From Phycisphaerales bacterium (GTDB lineage Bacteria; Planctomycetota; Phycisphaerae; Phycisphaerales; UBA1924), in NCBI GenBank assembly GCA_020845755.1, contig JADLFE010000061.1, positions 1-64,000 of the forward strand: a DNA stretch of 64,000 nt. Direction: 5' to 3'. The translations under genes were made by a program, and so were the position numbers. Below, one piece after another: positions 39,147 to 49,191 of this stretch. The notes under the pieces were generated by a model. That model made no database searches and had not been told where the DNA came from. It saw nothing but the letters and a program-made list of their open reading frames with translations. Position 1 is the stretch's first letter. Each line of letters opens with the position of its first letter.

Positions 39147-41072
39147 TTACTGCGCGTCTGTTGATTTGGGCTTGCGCGGTTCGGGCGGCCAGAGGATCCA
39201 GTCGCCGTCGATTTCGGCGCCGGTGGGGCCTTTGAGCGCGGCTTGGGCTTGCGATGCGCTCATCCAGTGCGGGCCGCCGGGATTGGGCTTGGCGAAGGGG
39301 CGCGCGTGGTCGTCCTTGCGATCGGGTCCGAGGGAGTAGATGACGGGCTTGGCGTCGCGCAGGGTGTAGCGGAGGGGCTTGCCGTCGAACATGTCGAGGG
39401 GTGATTGGGCGAGGATCGAGGTCGGGAGCGCGTCGAGCGAGGGCGGATACTCGCCGAACCTGCGTTTGTAGAGTTCGCAGGCGATGGCGGCGAGGAGGGC
39501 GTCGCGTTCTTGATCTGCCTTGTCGTAGGACCAGACGGCATTTGAAAGCGCTGGCATGAGAAGCCAGACGATCGTGTACCTGGAGCGGCCGCCTTGCGAC
39601 ATGAACTGCTTGAACGCGGCGTCGGGAGCGAGGTCGGGACGGTTCCACGCCTCGAGCGAGGCGTAGGCGGCCGTGCGGCTGATCATGCTCGCGTAGAGGT
39701 CGCGGGTTTCTTTGCGTGAAGCGCCGACGAGGGAGTCGAACGGGACTTCGAAGGCGTCGCGGACCTTGTCGGACACGCCGTGCCAGGGGTCGGTCTGGGC
39801 GGCGGAGGTCCAACTGGTGAGGTAAGAGCGGAGGAGGCGAGCACCGTCGAGGGTGAGGTGCCCGTCGCCTTGGCCGTCATCGGAGTACACGCGCTGGAGG
39901 ATGTCCTCCAACCAGAGTGTTTCGCTCTCGAGCGCGATATGAGATGGTCCGCGTGACGCGGCGTGGGCGAGGGACGCGAGTTGTTCGTCGGCGAAGAGCG
40001 ATGGATCGTCGTTGAGGATCTGTGCAAGCGTCTGGCGGGCCTGGGCGTGGATGGCGAGTTCGACGAGGCTGCCGATGAGGAAGGCGTTGTCGCTCATGTG
40101 GGCGGCAAGGCGGAACATGTCCTCGAGGTCGGCGGCGGCGCGGGCGCTGTCGTTGGTGATCGCCGCGGCGCGAGCGTCGAGGGCGAGGATGCGTGCGAAA
40201 TGGCGGCCTTGGCCGAGGTGCGGCAGGAGCAGATTGACCAGGGGCGGGTTGGGTTCGGTGGGCGCGTACTGCATGATGAGTCGGACGGCCTCGCGGGCCT
40301 TGTCGGCCTCAACACCCGCGAGGAATTGGGTGTGTGCCTCGAGTTCCGCGTCGGGTGTCACAGACAGCGCGCGTCCGAGGGTGGGCTTGCGTGCTGCTTG
40401 ATGCACGAGGTCGAGCGATGTGTCGCACGCCGCGAGGTAGTCGAGTGCGAGGGGCCAGCGCGGGTCCGAGGGCTCGATGTTCGGGAAGTCGGCGCTGAGT
40501 TCCTCGGGGAGCGGCGGGAGGGCGAGATAGGCGGCGCGATAGAGGGGCCAGGCGCGATCGGAATCGGGAAGTTTGACGATGGGCGCGTTGAGTTCGTCGA
40601 GGTAGTTGCGCGCGATCGTGGGATGCGACATGAAGGCGCGGGCAGCGGCGAAGGAATAGACCGCGGCGATAAGCGCGAACAGAAGGAGTGCGGCCTGCAG
40701 CGTGCGCACGGCGGCGCGCCACGCGGCGGGGCGGCAGCGTCTCTTCGCGCGTCGGATCAGGCGGGCGGCATCGGCGGGCGCGCCGAAGTCACGCACGAGT
40801 TCATCGGGCGCTCGGCCTGCCTCGACGCCGTCGCGAAAGTGCGCGATCAGTTCGCGCGTGACGTCGAGCCTTTCGCGGGGCCACAAGCGGGTGCGGCGGG
40901 TGACGTGCTGGATCAAATCGCTGATCGGCGCGGGGAGCGCGGCATCACTCAGGAGATCGGCCGGCGTGTGCGGAAGGCCCGGCGGGAAGAGGGTGATCGG
41001 GCGAGAGAGGAAGGCCATGAGGCCGCGTGGCGCGGCGGTGGTCGCGCCCTCGTGAGAGTTTGCGCGCGTCAC
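39147..41072 (-). CDS. HAAS-like membrane protein coupled to PadR regulator
   Basis: The 641-residue product has a cytoplasmic front with a HAAS-type helical segment (L-D-V-T-R-E-L-I-A-H-F-R-D-G-V-E, then L-V-R-D-F-G-A-P), one membrane helix (about 135-155), and a large outer helical domain of unknown type. HAAS proteins are commonly encoded just after PadR regulators, as here. The GTG start overlaps the PadR stop (GTGA), with GGAGG upstream. Signal and output are unknown. Confidence 0.7.
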   Translation of the reverse strand: MTRANSHEGATTAAPRGLMAFLSRPITLFPPGLPHTPADLLSDAALPAPISDLIQHVTRRTRLWPRERLDVTRELIAHFRDGVEAGRAPDELVRDFGAPADAARLIRRAKRRCRPAAWRAAVRTLQAALLLFALIAAVYSFAAARAFMSHPTIARNYLDELNAPIVKLPDSDRAWPLYRAAYLALPPLPEELSADFPNIEPSDPRWPLALDYLAACDTSLDLVHQAARKPTLGRALSVTPDAELEAHTQFLAGVEADKAREAVRLIMQYAPTEPNPPLVNLLLPHLGQGRHFARILALDARAAAITNDSARAAADLEDMFRLAAHMSDNAFLIGSLVELAIHAQARQTLAQILNDDPSLFADEQLASLAHAASRGPSHIALESETLWLEDILQRVYSDDGQGDGHLTLDGARLLRSYLTSWTSAAQTDPWHGVSDKVRDAFEVPFDSLVGASRKETRDLYASMISRTAAYASLEAWNRPDLAPDAAFKQFMSQGGRSRYTIVWLLMPALSNAVWSYDKADQERDALLAAIACELYKRRFGEYPPSLDALPTSILAQSPLDMFDGKPLRYTLRDAKPVIYSLGPDRKDDHARPFAKPNPGGPHWMSASQAQAALKGPTGAEIDGDWILWPPEPRKPKSTDAQ

Positions 41073-41464
41073 GCTTCACCTCCCGCGATTGAGGACTCCA
41101 TCGCGGGTGGCTGGACCAATGACGGCGCGAGGAGTTTGACGACGCCGAGTGCGGACATGGCCTGAGCGACGGCTTTCCACTGCTCGCTGTCGGTGGCGAG
41201 GCGTTTCCGGCCGTCGCGAGTGAGGCGGTAGTACTTGCGGTCGCGGTCGGTGGAGGGGGCGGATTGCCAGTAGGAGTTGATGAGCCCCTTGCTCTCGAGG
41301 TTGTAAAGGAGTGGGTAAAGGGTGGATTGGCCCATGTCGAGGATGCCGGCGGTCTTGGAGGCGAGGGCCTCGGCGAGTTCGTAGCCGTACATGTCGCGCT
41401 TTTCGAGGAGTTTGAGGACGGCGACGGGCCCGGCACCGCGCATGAGTTCGCGTTCGATTCGCAT
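41069..41464 (-). CDS. PadR-family transcriptional regulator
   Basis: The 131-residue product has the winged helix of PadR (L-K-L-L-E-K-R-D-M-Y-G-Y-E-L-A-E-A-L, then G-T-L/S-T-L-Y-P-L-L-Y-N-L-E). The C-terminus is short, as in the small PadR-s1 group. ATG 41464 has GGGAG 8 nt upstream; the frame is open to 41662 without family match. A perfect palindrome 45 bp upstream overlaps its -10, so autoregulation is likely. Confidence 0.9.
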   Translation of the reverse strand: MRIERELMRGAGPVAVLKLLEKRDMYGYELAEALASKTAGILDMGQSTLYPLLYNLESKGLINSYWQSAPSTDRDRKYYRLTRDGRKRLATDSEQWKAVAQAMSALGVVKLLAPSLVQPPAMESSIAGGEA

Positions 41465-41508
41465 GGTGGGCACTCCCGGGAAGAAGGCGGCGGGATAGGC
41501 CGCGTGAC

Positions 41509-41529
41509 ATACTATGGCACACATAGTAT
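41509..41529 (-). promoter_or_regulatory. Palindromic PadR-type operator
   Basis: ATACTATG-GCACA-CATAGTAT is a perfect 8-bp inverted repeat with a 5-bp centre. Read on the minus strand, its right arm contains TATACT (41530-41525), a near-perfect -10, placing a start about 54 nt before the PadR ATG. The AT content stands out in this GC-rich DNA. Confidence 0.75.
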
Positions 41530-41663
41530 ACGGGTACGCTCCGACGCGGATGCAGGAAATCCGCGTCGAATCGACGAAATCGCGCCGATCGGCGTTTGAA
41601 GCGGCGGCGGCGGCGCGCGGGGCGGGTGTTCGCTTCTGGTTCGTCGCGAGGGGATCACGCACG

Positions 41664-44198
41664 CTAGTTCGGAACGCGCTTGTACGCGATCAACGCTGAG
41701 GAGGGAGCGGCGGGGAGCGTGATCAACAGGCCGGTCTGCATGAGTTCCTGGGCGGTGGCATTGCGGGATGTGCCCGAGTCAAGGTCGGTGATTTCGTAGG
41801 TTGCGCCGGCGTCGAGTGAGTGCAGTTGGACGCGGAGCGATTCGTACGGGCTGCGCGGGCGGCGGAAGGCCTGGATGATGCCGCGGGATTCGCTTGGCAG
41901 GTCGAACTGCCAGGCGATCCAGAGATCGTCGGCGAGGGTGTAGGGGGTGAGCGGGAAGTAGTCACCCAGGAGGCAGGGCGCGTGCTCGCGCCACTGCTTG
42001 AGCATGGCGCGGGGCACGGAGAAATCGAGATCAGCGCGGCGCATGTCGTAGCAGGTGGTTTGGGAGCAACTGAACTGGCTGCGGATGGAGTAGGCGTCGA
42101 ACTGGTTCCAGCCCGTGCCGTAGTAGGGAATCCAGGAAGACAGGGCGAAGGTGTGGCACTGCTGACCGATGGGCTCGAGGATGTAGTCGCTGCGGAGGAG
42201 CGGGATGGAGCGGCGGAGGGTTTCGAGGTCGAGACGGCGCCCGCCGCTTGCGCAGGTGTCGATGGTCATGTCGGGATGGCGGCGGCGCAGTTCGTCCCAA
42301 TAAGCGAGGTAGCCCTCGACGTGGCGCATCTCGGTGAGGCCCTGGCGGTCGGGCGCGTCGTTGCCGCGCCAGAAGGCCAGCGGCGGGAAGTTGAAGTCCT
42401 GGCGATAGAGGTCGATGCCCTCGCTGGTGAGCAGCGTGTCGACGTGATCGGTGAGCCAATGGCGCGCGTCGGTGTTGCCGAGATCGAGCAGGCGGCTTTC
42501 GTCGCCGGGCGAGCCGAGGAGCCACTGCGGGCGCTGGTCATAGAGCCACGTGGCGCGATTGACGCGCTCGGGCTCGAACCACACGATGGATTTGACGCCG
42601 AGCGCGTGGGCGTGGTCGGTGATGGCGCGGAGGCCATTGGGGAAGCGGGAGCGATCGACCTCCCAGGTGCCGGTGTTCCACCATCCGCCGTTGTTGGGGT
42701 ACCAGCCGGCGTCCATCCACCAGTAGTCTGGCTTCATGCCGGCGGCGATGTATCCGTCGATGAACTGTTTCTGGTTGGCCTCGTTGGCGCTGAGCATCTC
42801 GTTGAACTGGTGAGAGCTGCAGGCCATGTGGTTTGGCGGGATCGGCTTATTGCCGGGGCGCGGGAGGTTGTGGGCGATCATCCAGCGTCGCCAGACGTTT
42901 TGAGACGTGACGAGGTCGGCGTCGGTGAATTGCAGGGCGATGAGGGGCGTGCGCGCGGATTCGCCGGGGTGGAGCACGAAACTCGTGAGTTCCTGGCCGG
43001 CGACGATGCGGACGGCGTTGCCCTGGTCGCGGATGAACGAGGCGGCCCATTGGCCGGGCCAGCCGACGGCGAGGATGACACCCTCGCTGTCCCACTGGAG
43101 GTTGAAGTAGGGCATGGCGGCGTCGGAGGGGCGGCCGCCGGAGGGCGCGATGCGCGTCGAGGTCGCGGGCGCGAGCGTGGTGGTGAATGGCTGGAAGTCG
43201 TCGGCGCGACAGACGCTGCCCTGCGCATGGTGGAGCACGAATTCCGGAGCGGCGGCGCGGGTGAACGTGGTGTCGATGCCCTGGAGCGAGGAGATGACGG
43301 GCGTGTCGCGCTCGCCGTCGTTCGTGAGATGCACGGTCCATTCGACGATCGGAAAATCGGAGTAGACGATCGCGTTGCAGGTGGTGGTAAGGCCGGTCGA
43401 AGGATCGTGGTAGATGGTGGTGTGGCTGGTGCGAGTGTCGTCGAGATTTGAGATCGTGCGCTCGACCTTCCAGCCGGCGATCTGCGCGGCGATGGGCTGG
43501 CCCGCGTAGACAAAGGAGAAGGGTGGTTCGGAGGAGTATGGCGCCTTGGGCGGAGCGGCGTGGAAGGGGAGGTCGCTCACGTAGAGCGTTGTGCCGTCCT
43601 GGAGCGTGACTTTCGCGTCGCCCCAGTCGGACTGGTCCCAGCCGATGCCGTCGCCCGCGTCGCTGATTTCGAGCGTGAATTCGCGCGTGCCGGCGAGATT
43701 GGCCGAAACGGGGACGGGCGTGCTTGCGTAGCGGAGAATGTCGGAGCGGAAGAGTTCTTTGTTGTTGGCGAGGACGGAGAAGATCACGCTGCCTCGGCCG
43801 CGCGCGGTGTCGTCGTTGTGGTCGAGACCGACGACGGCGGAGAACTGCTTGGCGGGCGAAGGGAGACGGACGAGGAGCGTGCTGGGGGCGTGGCAGTAGA
43901 GCCCCTTGACGAATGTCCGGTCGCCGATGACGAGCGGATGGCCGGACCGCTGATCGAGGTGGACAGGGTCGTGATTGGCGAGGACGAAAAGGCCGGGCTC
44001 GCTGTCGCGCGGCGAGGGCTGGCCGTCGAACTTGGCGGCGACCCAGGCGCGGGCCTCGGCGAAGGCGGCGGGGCCGGCACCGGAGGGCGAGTCGGGCTTG
44101 CGTGAGGCGGCCGGGGCTGACGCGAGTTGAGCGGAGGCGAACGAGGACACGAGAGTGAGGGCGAGCGTCGTCGAGGATGTGAGGCGCATGGTGCTCAT
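41664..44198 (-). CDS. Secreted GH36-type alpha-galactosidase with N-terminal NPCBM-like domain
   Basis: The 844-residue product has a signal peptide (R-L-T-S-S-T-T-L-A-L ending A-S-A-Q). An NPCBM-like carbohydrate-binding module (about 35-190, with G-L-Y-C-H-A-P-S) and a beta-sandwich lead to the GH36 barrel: W-W-M-D-A-G-W-Y, W-F-E-P-E-R-V, catalytic nucleophile region L-Y-R-Q-D-F-N, and C-A-S-G-G-R-R-L-D. GH36 enzymes cleave alpha-galactosides by retaining chemistry. ATG 44198 (44189 also possible) fits the signal peptide. Another glycosidase is divergent 230 bp away. Confidence 0.88.
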   Translation of the reverse strand: MSTMRLTSSTTLALTLVSSFASAQLASAPAASRKPDSPSGAGPAAFAEARAWVAAKFDGQPSPRDSEPGLFVLANHDPVHLDQRSGHPLVIGDRTFVKGLYCHAPSTLLVRLPSPAKQFSAVVGLDHNDDTARGRGSVIFSVLANNKELFRSDILRYASTPVPVSANLAGTREFTLEISDAGDGIGWDQSDWGDAKVTLQDGTTLYVSDLPFHAAPPKAPYSSEPPFSFVYAGQPIAAQIAGWKVERTISNLDDTRTSHTTIYHDPSTGLTTTCNAIVYSDFPIVEWTVHLTNDGERDTPVISSLQGIDTTFTRAAAPEFVLHHAQGSVCRADDFQPFTTTLAPATSTRIAPSGGRPSDAAMPYFNLQWDSEGVILAVGWPGQWAASFIRDQGNAVRIVAGQELTSFVLHPGESARTPLIALQFTDADLVTSQNVWRRWMIAHNLPRPGNKPIPPNHMACSSHQFNEMLSANEANQKQFIDGYIAAGMKPDYWWMDAGWYPNNGGWWNTGTWEVDRSRFPNGLRAITDHAHALGVKSIVWFEPERVNRATWLYDQRPQWLLGSPGDESRLLDLGNTDARHWLTDHVDTLLTSEGIDLYRQDFNFPPLAFWRGNDAPDRQGLTEMRHVEGYLAYWDELRRRHPDMTIDTCASGGRRLDLETLRRSIPLLRSDYILEPIGQQCHTFALSSWIPYYGTGWNQFDAYSIRSQFSCSQTTCYDMRRADLDFSVPRAMLKQWREHAPCLLGDYFPLTPYTLADDLWIAWQFDLPSESRGIIQAFRRPRSPYESLRVQLHSLDAGATYEITDLDSGTSRNATAQELMQTGLLITLPAAPSSALIAYKRVPN

Positions 44199-44428
44199 GC
44201 GCACAACGTATCGCGGCGAGTACGACGGTGCGCTGGGGAAAGGACCTGAAGTGGCAGTGGCGTCGGAGCGGCGCGTGATCGAGGATCTGATTGCGGTGGC
44301 GGATTGGATGGGTTGTGTTGGCGCGGCGTGCGATCGAGTAGACTTGTGCTCGCAGGCCAAGGCCGAGGTGGAGCGTCGGAGTTGAAGCGCACGAGCGGCG
44401 TTGGCATGCGGAAGAGATGGAGTCGCGC

Positions 44429-46615
44429 ATGCTCGCCACGCTCGGACTTTCGCTGTGTCTGGGGTTGATGTCGCCGGAGTTGGGCGTGATTGGTGACGGG
44501 CCGATGGGGCAGGGCGCGGGCACGAACGCGGCGCAGGCCGATGCGCTCGTAGACGTCTCGAACGAGCCTCCCAACGAGCCTGCGGCGGCGAGCCTCAAGG
44601 GTCAGAATCTCGAGATTCGTTACTGGGGCGGGGTCGTCCTCGGCGGCGTGGTGAAGGGTAACGCAAGGATCGAGACCTCATCGAAGGCGCCGGACGCTTC
44701 CGGCCCGATCACGCAGGAGATCACGATCACGGCGAGCGGCGGCACGCTCTCGCTGCATGCAACGCTGTCTGGATCGGCGGAGTCGTTCCCGTGCGAGTTT
44801 GAGCCCGACGCGACGCGCGAGGCGGTGGTGCGGCACAGCGTGGGGCTGAGCCGCTCGCTGCTGAACCGCGGCGTGTATGACCGGCACGGCGACTGGGTGC
44901 TTGGAGTGCGTGCGGGGGCGTCGGCGATTGTCACGCCGGAGGAGCAGAGCGGGACGCAAGGGAACAAGTTCACGCTCAAGGCGACAGGCGAGAAGATCGT
45001 GCTGGTGTTCCGCCCGCGGTTCTATCAGAAGCATCGTGGCCTGCGGTTCTTCGAGCCCTGGAACTCGCCCTTGTGGACCAAGCCGGTGGTCGGTTGGTGC
45101 TCATGGTTTGCGTACATGGACAAGATCACACAGGAGGACGTGTACACGACGACGGACGTGCTGGCGGAGAAGCTCGGGCCGTATGGGCTGACGTATGTGC
45201 AGATCGACGATGGATTCCAGCAGGCGCCCGCGGGCCTGCCCGATCGCTGGCTCACGACGAACCCGAAGTTTCCCGACGGCCTTCGCGGCATGGTGTCGCA
45301 CATCACGGGCAAGGGCCTTGTGCCCGGGCTGTGGCTGGCGGCGGGATTCCTGAATGATGAAGAGGCACGCGCGAACCCCGAGTTGTTTCTGAAAAACTCT
45401 TCGGGCGGGATCGCCAAAGGCAAGTGGGTCGGCAACGTGCCCGATTATGCGAACCCCGCGACGATCGATCGCCTCGTGCATTCGGTGTATCGCCCGCTCC
45501 ACGAGATGGGTTGGAAGTACATCAAACTCGACGCGCTGCGGCACGTGAGATACGAGGGATTCAACTCATTCCCCGAAAGTTTCGCGGCCCGCGGGCTCGA
45601 TCGGGCCAAGGTGTATCGCGACTACGTCCGCACGGTGCGCGATGATCTCGGCGGCGCGGGGAGCGAGACGTTTCTCATGGCGTGCTGGGGCGTGCGCCCG
45701 GAACTGGCGGGACTCGTGGACGGCTGCCGCCTTGGGACCGACGGCTTCCGCTGGGGCTGCCTGGAGCAGTACAACTCGTTCAACAACGTGGTGTGGCTGA
45801 ACGACCCGGACCACATCGAGTTGAAGCCCGGCGCTGACTATCTCTCGTGCATGGTGACGTCGATGACGGGATCGCTGTTCATGATCACCGACCCGGCGGA
45901 GCGGTACAAGAACGAGGACCTGGACTGCGTGCGTCGATGCATCCCGGTGCTGTTTACGCGGCCGGGACAGGTGTTTGATGTTGATCCGTCGCGATCGTCA
46001 CGGATCGCGGAAGCGGATACGTGCAGGGACGGCGGGCCGCCGACGCCGTTTGACGGCAACGAACACTCGGTGACGAACATGGTTGTGCAGGAATTGAACA
46101 CATCGTACGAGAGTTGGATTGTGCTGGGGCTTACCGGGCCGCACGAGGCGCCGATTGATTTGCGGTCGCTGGGGCTGAGCGGCGAGAAGAAGTACGTGGT
46201 GTTCGACGTGTGGACCAAAAGGCTGGTTGGCGTGGTGTCGGGCCAGTTCACGCCACCGGCGATTGATCCGAAGTATCAGTGCGGCCTGTACTGCTTCCGC
46301 GAGATGCGGGATCGCCCGCAGTTTGTCGCGACATCGCGGCATATCTCGTGCGGCGCATTCGACGTGAGCGACGTGACGTGGATGGAGGGCCAGAGTGGTG
46401 GGGGAGTGCTTGCGGGCGTGAGCACGCTGGTGCCGGGCGATCCGTATGAAGTGTTCATCCACGAGCCGGGAGGAAACACCGGAGCGAGAGTCAGCGTCGA
46501 CACCGGAGCGCGGGTGCTCTCGAGCGAGCGTGTGGGCGGTCTTCGTCGCGTCACGCTGATGACGAGCGGGAGCACGCCGGTGCATTGGAAGGTGGAATAC
46601 GCCGACGTCAGGTAG
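44429..46615 (+). CDS. Secreted alpha-galactosidase/raffinose-synthase-like glycosidase
   Basis: The 728-residue product starts at ATG 44429 with GGAG 6 nt upstream (44417 is the alternative). A weak signal peptide (M-L-A-T-L-G-L-S-L-C-L-G-L) is followed by a beta-sandwich and a TIM barrel with G-W-C-S-W-F, Y-V-Q-I-D-D-G-F-Q, and the nucleophile strand Y-I-K-L-D-A-L-R-H (clan GH-D pattern K-x-D). It resembles the GH36 raffinose-synthase-like branch rather than classic melibiase. It is divergent from the GH36 gene, and the two probably degrade the same alpha-galactoside polymer. Confidence 0.82.
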   Translation: MLATLGLSLCLGLMSPELGVIGDGPMGQGAGTNAAQADALVDVSNEPPNEPAAASLKGQNLEIRYWGGVVLGGVVKGNARIETSSKAPDASGPITQEITITASGGTLSLHATLSGSAESFPCEFEPDATREAVVRHSVGLSRSLLNRGVYDRHGDWVLGVRAGASAIVTPEEQSGTQGNKFTLKATGEKIVLVFRPRFYQKHRGLRFFEPWNSPLWTKPVVGWCSWFAYMDKITQEDVYTTTDVLAEKLGPYGLTYVQIDDGFQQAPAGLPDRWLTTNPKFPDGLRGMVSHITGKGLVPGLWLAAGFLNDEEARANPELFLKNSSGGIAKGKWVGNVPDYANPATIDRLVHSVYRPLHEMGWKYIKLDALRHVRYEGFNSFPESFAARGLDRAKVYRDYVRTVRDDLGGAGSETFLMACWGVRPELAGLVDGCRLGTDGFRWGCLEQYNSFNNVVWLNDPDHIELKPGADYLSCMVTSMTGSLFMITDPAERYKNEDLDCVRRCIPVLFTRPGQVFDVDPSRSSRIAEADTCRDGGPPTPFDGNEHSVTNMVVQELNTSYESWIVLGLTGPHEAPIDLRSLGLSGEKKYVVFDVWTKRLVGVVSGQFTPPAIDPKYQCGLYCFREMRDRPQFVATSRHISCGAFDVSDVTWMEGQSGGGVLAGVSTLVPGDPYEVFIHEPGGNTGARVSVDTGARVLSSERVGGLRRVTLMTSGSTPVHWKVEYADVR

Positions 46616-46661
46616 GCGACACGCGCGCTGGAGCGGATGGATGGAGCAACAATGCTCGGTC

Positions 46662-46746
46662 GGCCCCGTGGCGAAACGGCAGACGCAGCGGACTTAAAAT
46701 CCGCTTTCTCGCAAGAGGAGTGTGGGTTCGACTCCCACCGGGGCCA
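46662..46746 (+). tRNA. tRNA-Leu (anticodon UAA)
   Basis: Acceptor stem GGCCCCG/CGGGGCC with discriminator A at 46746. Anticodon arm GCGGA-CTTAAAA-TCCGC gives anticodon TAA. The T arm contains GGTTCGACTCC. There is a long variable arm (class II). CCA is not encoded. It lies 46 bp after the glycosidase stop. Confidence 0.95.
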
Positions 46747-46891
46747 TTGGCGGGTTCGCGTGGTTCGATGGGCGCGGACGCGTAGTGCGAGCGACGCTGA
46801 GGCGTGGAGAGGCCGGGGCGGGCGGGAGAGTCGTCTGCGATCAGGTGCCCCGACACCGACACGCGGGGCAAGCACATCCGCGCATGAAATG

Positions 46892-46909
46892 GCCCGTGTC
46901 TCCACGGGC
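46892..46909 (-). terminator. Possible terminator of the first chemoreceptor gene
   Basis: Perfect stem GCCCGTG/CACGGGC with a 4-nt loop, 53 bp after the stop on the minus strand. The tail (CATTTCAT) is only weakly T-rich. Confidence 0.35.
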
Positions 46910-46961
46910 TTGGACGTGACTCCGATGGTGTTCACGCATCGCGGCCGGCGCATGCCCGCGA

Positions 46962-49013
46962 TTAGATCTTGAACGCGGACACGAGCGAGCGGAGTCGTTC
47001 GGCCTGCTCGGAGAGCCCCGCGGCTGCCTGGGCCGATTGCGAAGCACCCTGGCTGGTCTCACGTGTCACGCTCGAAATCTGCTCGACCGAACGGGTGATC
47101 TGCTCACTGGCGGCAGATTGTTCCTCCGCGGCGGCGGCGATGGCGCCCACCATCTCCGACAGGCGGGCCGAACCTTCGACGATACTCTTGAGCGCGGTGC
47201 CCGCGCTTGTTGCGAGTTCGACGCCCTTGTTGACGCGCCTGGAGCCCGCCTCGATCTGCTGCACCGCGTTCCCGGTCTGGCCCTGAATCGCCTTGATGCT
47301 CTTGGCGACCTCGTCGGTGGCCTGGGTGGTGCGTTCGGCGAGCTTGCGGACCTCGTCGGCGACGACGGCGAAGCCTCGGCCGTGCTCTCCGGCGCGGGCC
47401 GCCTCGATGGCGGCGTTGAGGGCCAAGAGGTTGGTCTGCTCGGCGATCTCGTTGATGACCTGGATGATCTGTCCGATCTGCTCGCTCTGCTTGCCGAGCT
47501 CGGTGACGCTCTCGGCGCTCTGGCCGACGTCTTCGGCGATTCCCATGATCTCGGACACGGTCTTCTGGACGACTTCGCCGCCCTTGCTGGCGTTGTCGCG
47601 AGCCGAGTCGGAAGCGAGGTTGACGTCCTTGGCCTTCTGGGCGACCTCGCCGACGGAGGCGGACATTTCGACGACGGCGGCGGAGACCTGCGAGGTCTGC
47701 TGCTCCTGTCGCCCGATGCCGGCAGCCATTTCCTCCGCCGACGCCGCGATTTCGGTGGCGGCGGCGGCGAGTTCGTTGGTGGTGGTGGCGACCTGCTTGA
47801 CGGTGCCGTGGATCTTCTCGACGAAGGTGTTGAACGACCCGGAGAGGACGGCGATTTCATCGTTGCCGCTGACGGGGACGCGCTGGGTGAGATCGCCCTC
47901 TCCCTCGGCGATGTCCTTCATCCGTGCGCCCAGCGAACTGATGGGCCTGACGAGGCGCGAGGCGAAGAAGAGGCCGAGGCCGAGGACGGCCAGGGCCGAG
48001 ACGCCCACCACCACGCCGACCTGGTAGCGGATGCCCACGACTTTTTCCATCGCCACGGCGCGCGGCGCGCGCACCACGACCGACCAGCCCATGCCCGGGA
48101 AGCCCAGGGCGCCGTTGCTGTGCGCATAACCGCAGGCCTGGAGAACATTCTTGCGAGCGTGGGTAGCGAACATCGCGCCCGACTTGCCGCTGACGGCCTC
48201 CTTGGCGGCTTCGACGCCGCTCTGGGCGAGGTTGAACTTCCCGATGACGTTCATGTCTCGGGTGAGCTTCCCGCCGTGCAGCACCGGATCGCAATCGACG
48301 ATCACGTTGCCCCTGGAATCCAGAAGGGTGAACTCGACCGCGTCGCACGTCCGCTTCGATATCTTCTGATACGAATCGAAGATGACCTCTTCCGCCAGCG
48401 CGAAGTCGGCGAAATTTTTCCAGACCGCGACGACCTCGCCCTTGTCGTTCTTGACGGGCGCCGAGAAGCCCAGCACCAATCCTTCGTTGGCGTAGACCTT
48501 CTGCACGGTGGGGTCGACATGCACGTCCTCGACCACGGTGCCCGTCAGGCTCCCGTTGGTGAGGAATCGTCCGTTGATCGCGTCGGTCAGCCACCCGGCG
48601 CCGGCGAAACTCTGGCCCATGATGAACGCGGTGTCGATCGGCTTTCCCTGCGGCGAAACCGAGTTCACGGCGATGACCTTGCCCTGTGTATCGACGAGGA
48701 CCGAAAGCGAGTAGATGCCGTAGAGCTTGATGTACTCGTCCATGGCCTTGGAGATGACGGACGAGCTCGGATCCTTGTACCAGTTGTCCTGGTTTCGAGC
48801 GACGGAGTTGAGCGCGAACGCCTGGGCGTCGCCGTAGCGTTCGTAGAGGCTGCGGTCGATCTTGTTGATGACGTTGGCCGAGACCGCGAGCATCTCGTCG
48901 CCGAGCATGTTGCCCACGTCTTCGGTGGCGAACCAGTTGATGGTGCCGACGCCGATCGCGGGGAGCAGGCCGACCGCGAGGAATCCAAGAACCAGCTTGG
49001 TACGGATTTTCAT
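46962..49013 (-). CDS. Methyl-accepting chemotaxis protein with periplasmic Cache-like domain
   Basis: The 683-residue receptor has membrane helix 1 ([15 protein letters not shown]), an outer double-Cache-like sensor (about 35-320), helix 2 ([15 protein letters not shown]), HAMP, and the long cytoplasmic coiled coil with the MCP tip [23 protein letters not shown] 49013 has GGAG upstream. No CheA/CheW-binding partner genes are nearby and no CheR pentapeptide ends the protein. It lies next to a second, broken receptor with a nearly identical signalling part. Confidence 0.92.
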   Translation of the reverse strand: MKIRTKLVLGFLAVGLLPAIGVGTINWFATEDVGNMLGDEMLAVSANVINKIDRSLYERYGDAQAFALNSVARNQDNWYKDPSSSVISKAMDEYIKLYGIYSLSVLVDTQGKVIAVNSVSPQGKPIDTAFIMGQSFAGAGWLTDAINGRFLTNGSLTGTVVEDVHVDPTVQKVYANEGLVLGFSAPVKNDKGEVVAVWKNFADFALAEEVIFDSYQKISKRTCDAVEFTLLDSRGNVIVDCDPVLHGGKLTRDMNVIGKFNLAQSGVEAAKEAVSGKSGAMFATHARKNVLQACGYAHSNGALGFPGMGWSVVVRAPRAVAMEKVVGIRYQVGVVVGVSALAVLGLGLFFASRLVRPISSLGARMKDIAEGEGDLTQRVPVSGNDEIAVLSGSFNTFVEKIHGTVKQVATTTNELAAAATEIAASAEEMAAGIGRQEQQTSQVSAAVVEMSASVGEVAQKAKDVNLASDSARDNASKGGEVVQKTVSEIMGIAEDVGQSAESVTELGKQSEQIGQIIQVINEIAEQTNLLALNAAIEAARAGEHGRGFAVVADEVRKLAERTTQATDEVAKSIKAIQGQTGNAVQQIEAGSRRVNKGVELATSAGTALKSIVEGSARLSEMVGAIAAAAEEQSAASEQITRSVEQISSVTRETSQGASQSAQAAAGLSEQAERLRSLVSAFKI

Positions 49014-49191
49014 GTACTGATCTCCGGCATTGTTCGGGCGGGATGCTTCACGCGCGTCCAACCGACAGGACGAGTATCGAGCGAAAAAGAGCCTCACTTC
49101 AGCGGCCTTTGCCTATCCATCCGCGACTGGGACAAAAAGAACAAGGCAGACAGCACCGAGCTCCGTCCGAGAATCGATTGGAAGGCTTCAA

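Noticed and set aside
41509..41529. Palindrome as the end of a mobile element
   Set aside because: No transposase, matching distal copy or target duplication; position before padR fits an operator.
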